Shown: in pieces, positions 63,514 to 64,000 of the stretch | How the letters are laid out: the number at the start of each line of letters is the position of its first letter | Position numbering within the stretch: the stretch's first letter is position 1 | Assembly: GCA_963931865.1 (NCBI GenBank) | Contig: OZ007518.1 | Location: forward strand, 9,042,361-9,106,360 | Length of the DNA: 64,000 bases | Reading direction: 5' to 3' | From: Axinella damicornis | Lineage: Eukaryota; Porifera; Demospongiae; Axinellida; Axinellidae | Made by a program: the position numbers and the translations under genes | The notes under the pieces: model-generated | What the model was told of the DNA's origin: nothing | What the model saw: the letters and a program-made list of their open reading frames with translations, nothing else | The model's database searches: none

Positions 63514-64000
63514 GAGCGCATAATGACGTTGAGAACACAAGGAAGGGAAGGAGTGTGAAACGACCACGCAAAAGGTTAAATTTTAATTCCCATGGTAGTC
63601 CTGTTACTATTTTTAGCTCGCACGCGGAAGACACAGTAAAGGCCAGTATGAAGACTCCGTTGGTAGCAAGGCAGGGGAATTACATACTAGAATTGACAGA
63701 CCTTGAGAAAGTGCTAATTATGACGATGCAGTCATCCACTTCACACAGCCAAGCAGGTGTCTCGACTAGTGGAAATGACTGTCCCTTCTGGAGTTTATGT
63801 CTGCTGGGAAACATCCTGCGACACATTCGGACACTATCTTCTCTCTCCCATCGAGCTTTGGTCCGTCGCTGTAGCCAGTCAATGGCATCACAGAAAAACA
63901 ACGATACACGTGCATGCTTAAATAGAAGTGGGACTACAGGTTTTCAAATTTTAATATTTTGTGTGGTCGTTTCACACTCCTTCCCTTCCTTCCACTCTCT
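63514..64000. mobile_element. TIR element, GAGCGCATAATGAC family (block C, cut by window end)
   Basis: Left end GAGCGCATAATGACGTTGAG, same interior as 10761-11261. The right terminus lies just beyond the window. Confidence 0.78.

Overview
This is eukaryotic, metazoan DNA. It has split genes with GT-AG introns and AATAAA poly(A) signals, and it carries an IP3-receptor channel gene, a TK/TKL-type protein kinase with a coiled coil, Death domains, Ig-like domains and Kelch beta-propellers, in a background full of MITEs and minisatellites. The gene repertoire (Death-domain, kinase/coiled-coil and Kelch paralogues in clusters) is most like a sponge, probably a demosponge. That placement is inference. 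Nothing looks bacterial or viral.

The window is built from related duplicated blocks. Block A (about 1-12,000), block B (about 22,400-34,900) and block C (about 57,900-64,000) share long collinear segments. These are a kinase/coiled-coil tail (A 86-1240, B 24237-25361), a Kelch unit with its promoter and 5' UTR exon (A 3405-5830, B 26840-29245, C 57945-60270), and a downstream repeat segment with a TIR element (A 8935-11990, B 30835-33480, C 61825-end). A fourth, more diverged Kelch unit D (18215-19170) lies behind a small Death-domain gene (16820-17486). Every Kelch unit therefore follows a signalling gene on the same strand: kinase/coiled coil (A and B), Death domain (D), or Ig-Death-coiled-coil (C). 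Kelch units B and C are open; A and D each carry one frameshift. Splice phases would allow in-frame fusion transcripts with the upstream genes.

Between blocks B and C lie two single genes in divergent orientation. On the minus strand (39726-46110) are eleven well-supported exons, plus one tentative 5' exon, of an inositol 1,4,5-trisphosphate receptor. Only the C-terminal coupling and channel region is present: about 620 aa against about 2,700 in the family, with an unusual selectivity-filter sequence GGGISD. On the plus strand (46326-57064), about 215 bp away, is a roughly 1,950-aa protein with an unrecognised N-terminal domain, twelve Ig-type exons (one reduced to 60 bp), a Death domain, a long coiled coil and two and a half more Ig domains. 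Its Ig exons have multiplied by very recent tandem duplication.

The rest is accessory DNA. There is an abundant family of foldback MITEs (TAGcCTCGTTCCCAG...CTGGGAACGAGgCTA) with 9-bp target duplications. Other TIR elements and nested insertions are present, as is a dispersed repeat (R1) that supplies the ITPR stop codon. Three large minisatellites occur (23 bp x about 62; 38 bp x about 45; about 30 bp x about 13), along with (CCCT)n arrays and many long G/C homopolymers. All gene models were read by eye from splice sites and reading frame; none was tested against transcripts or databases.
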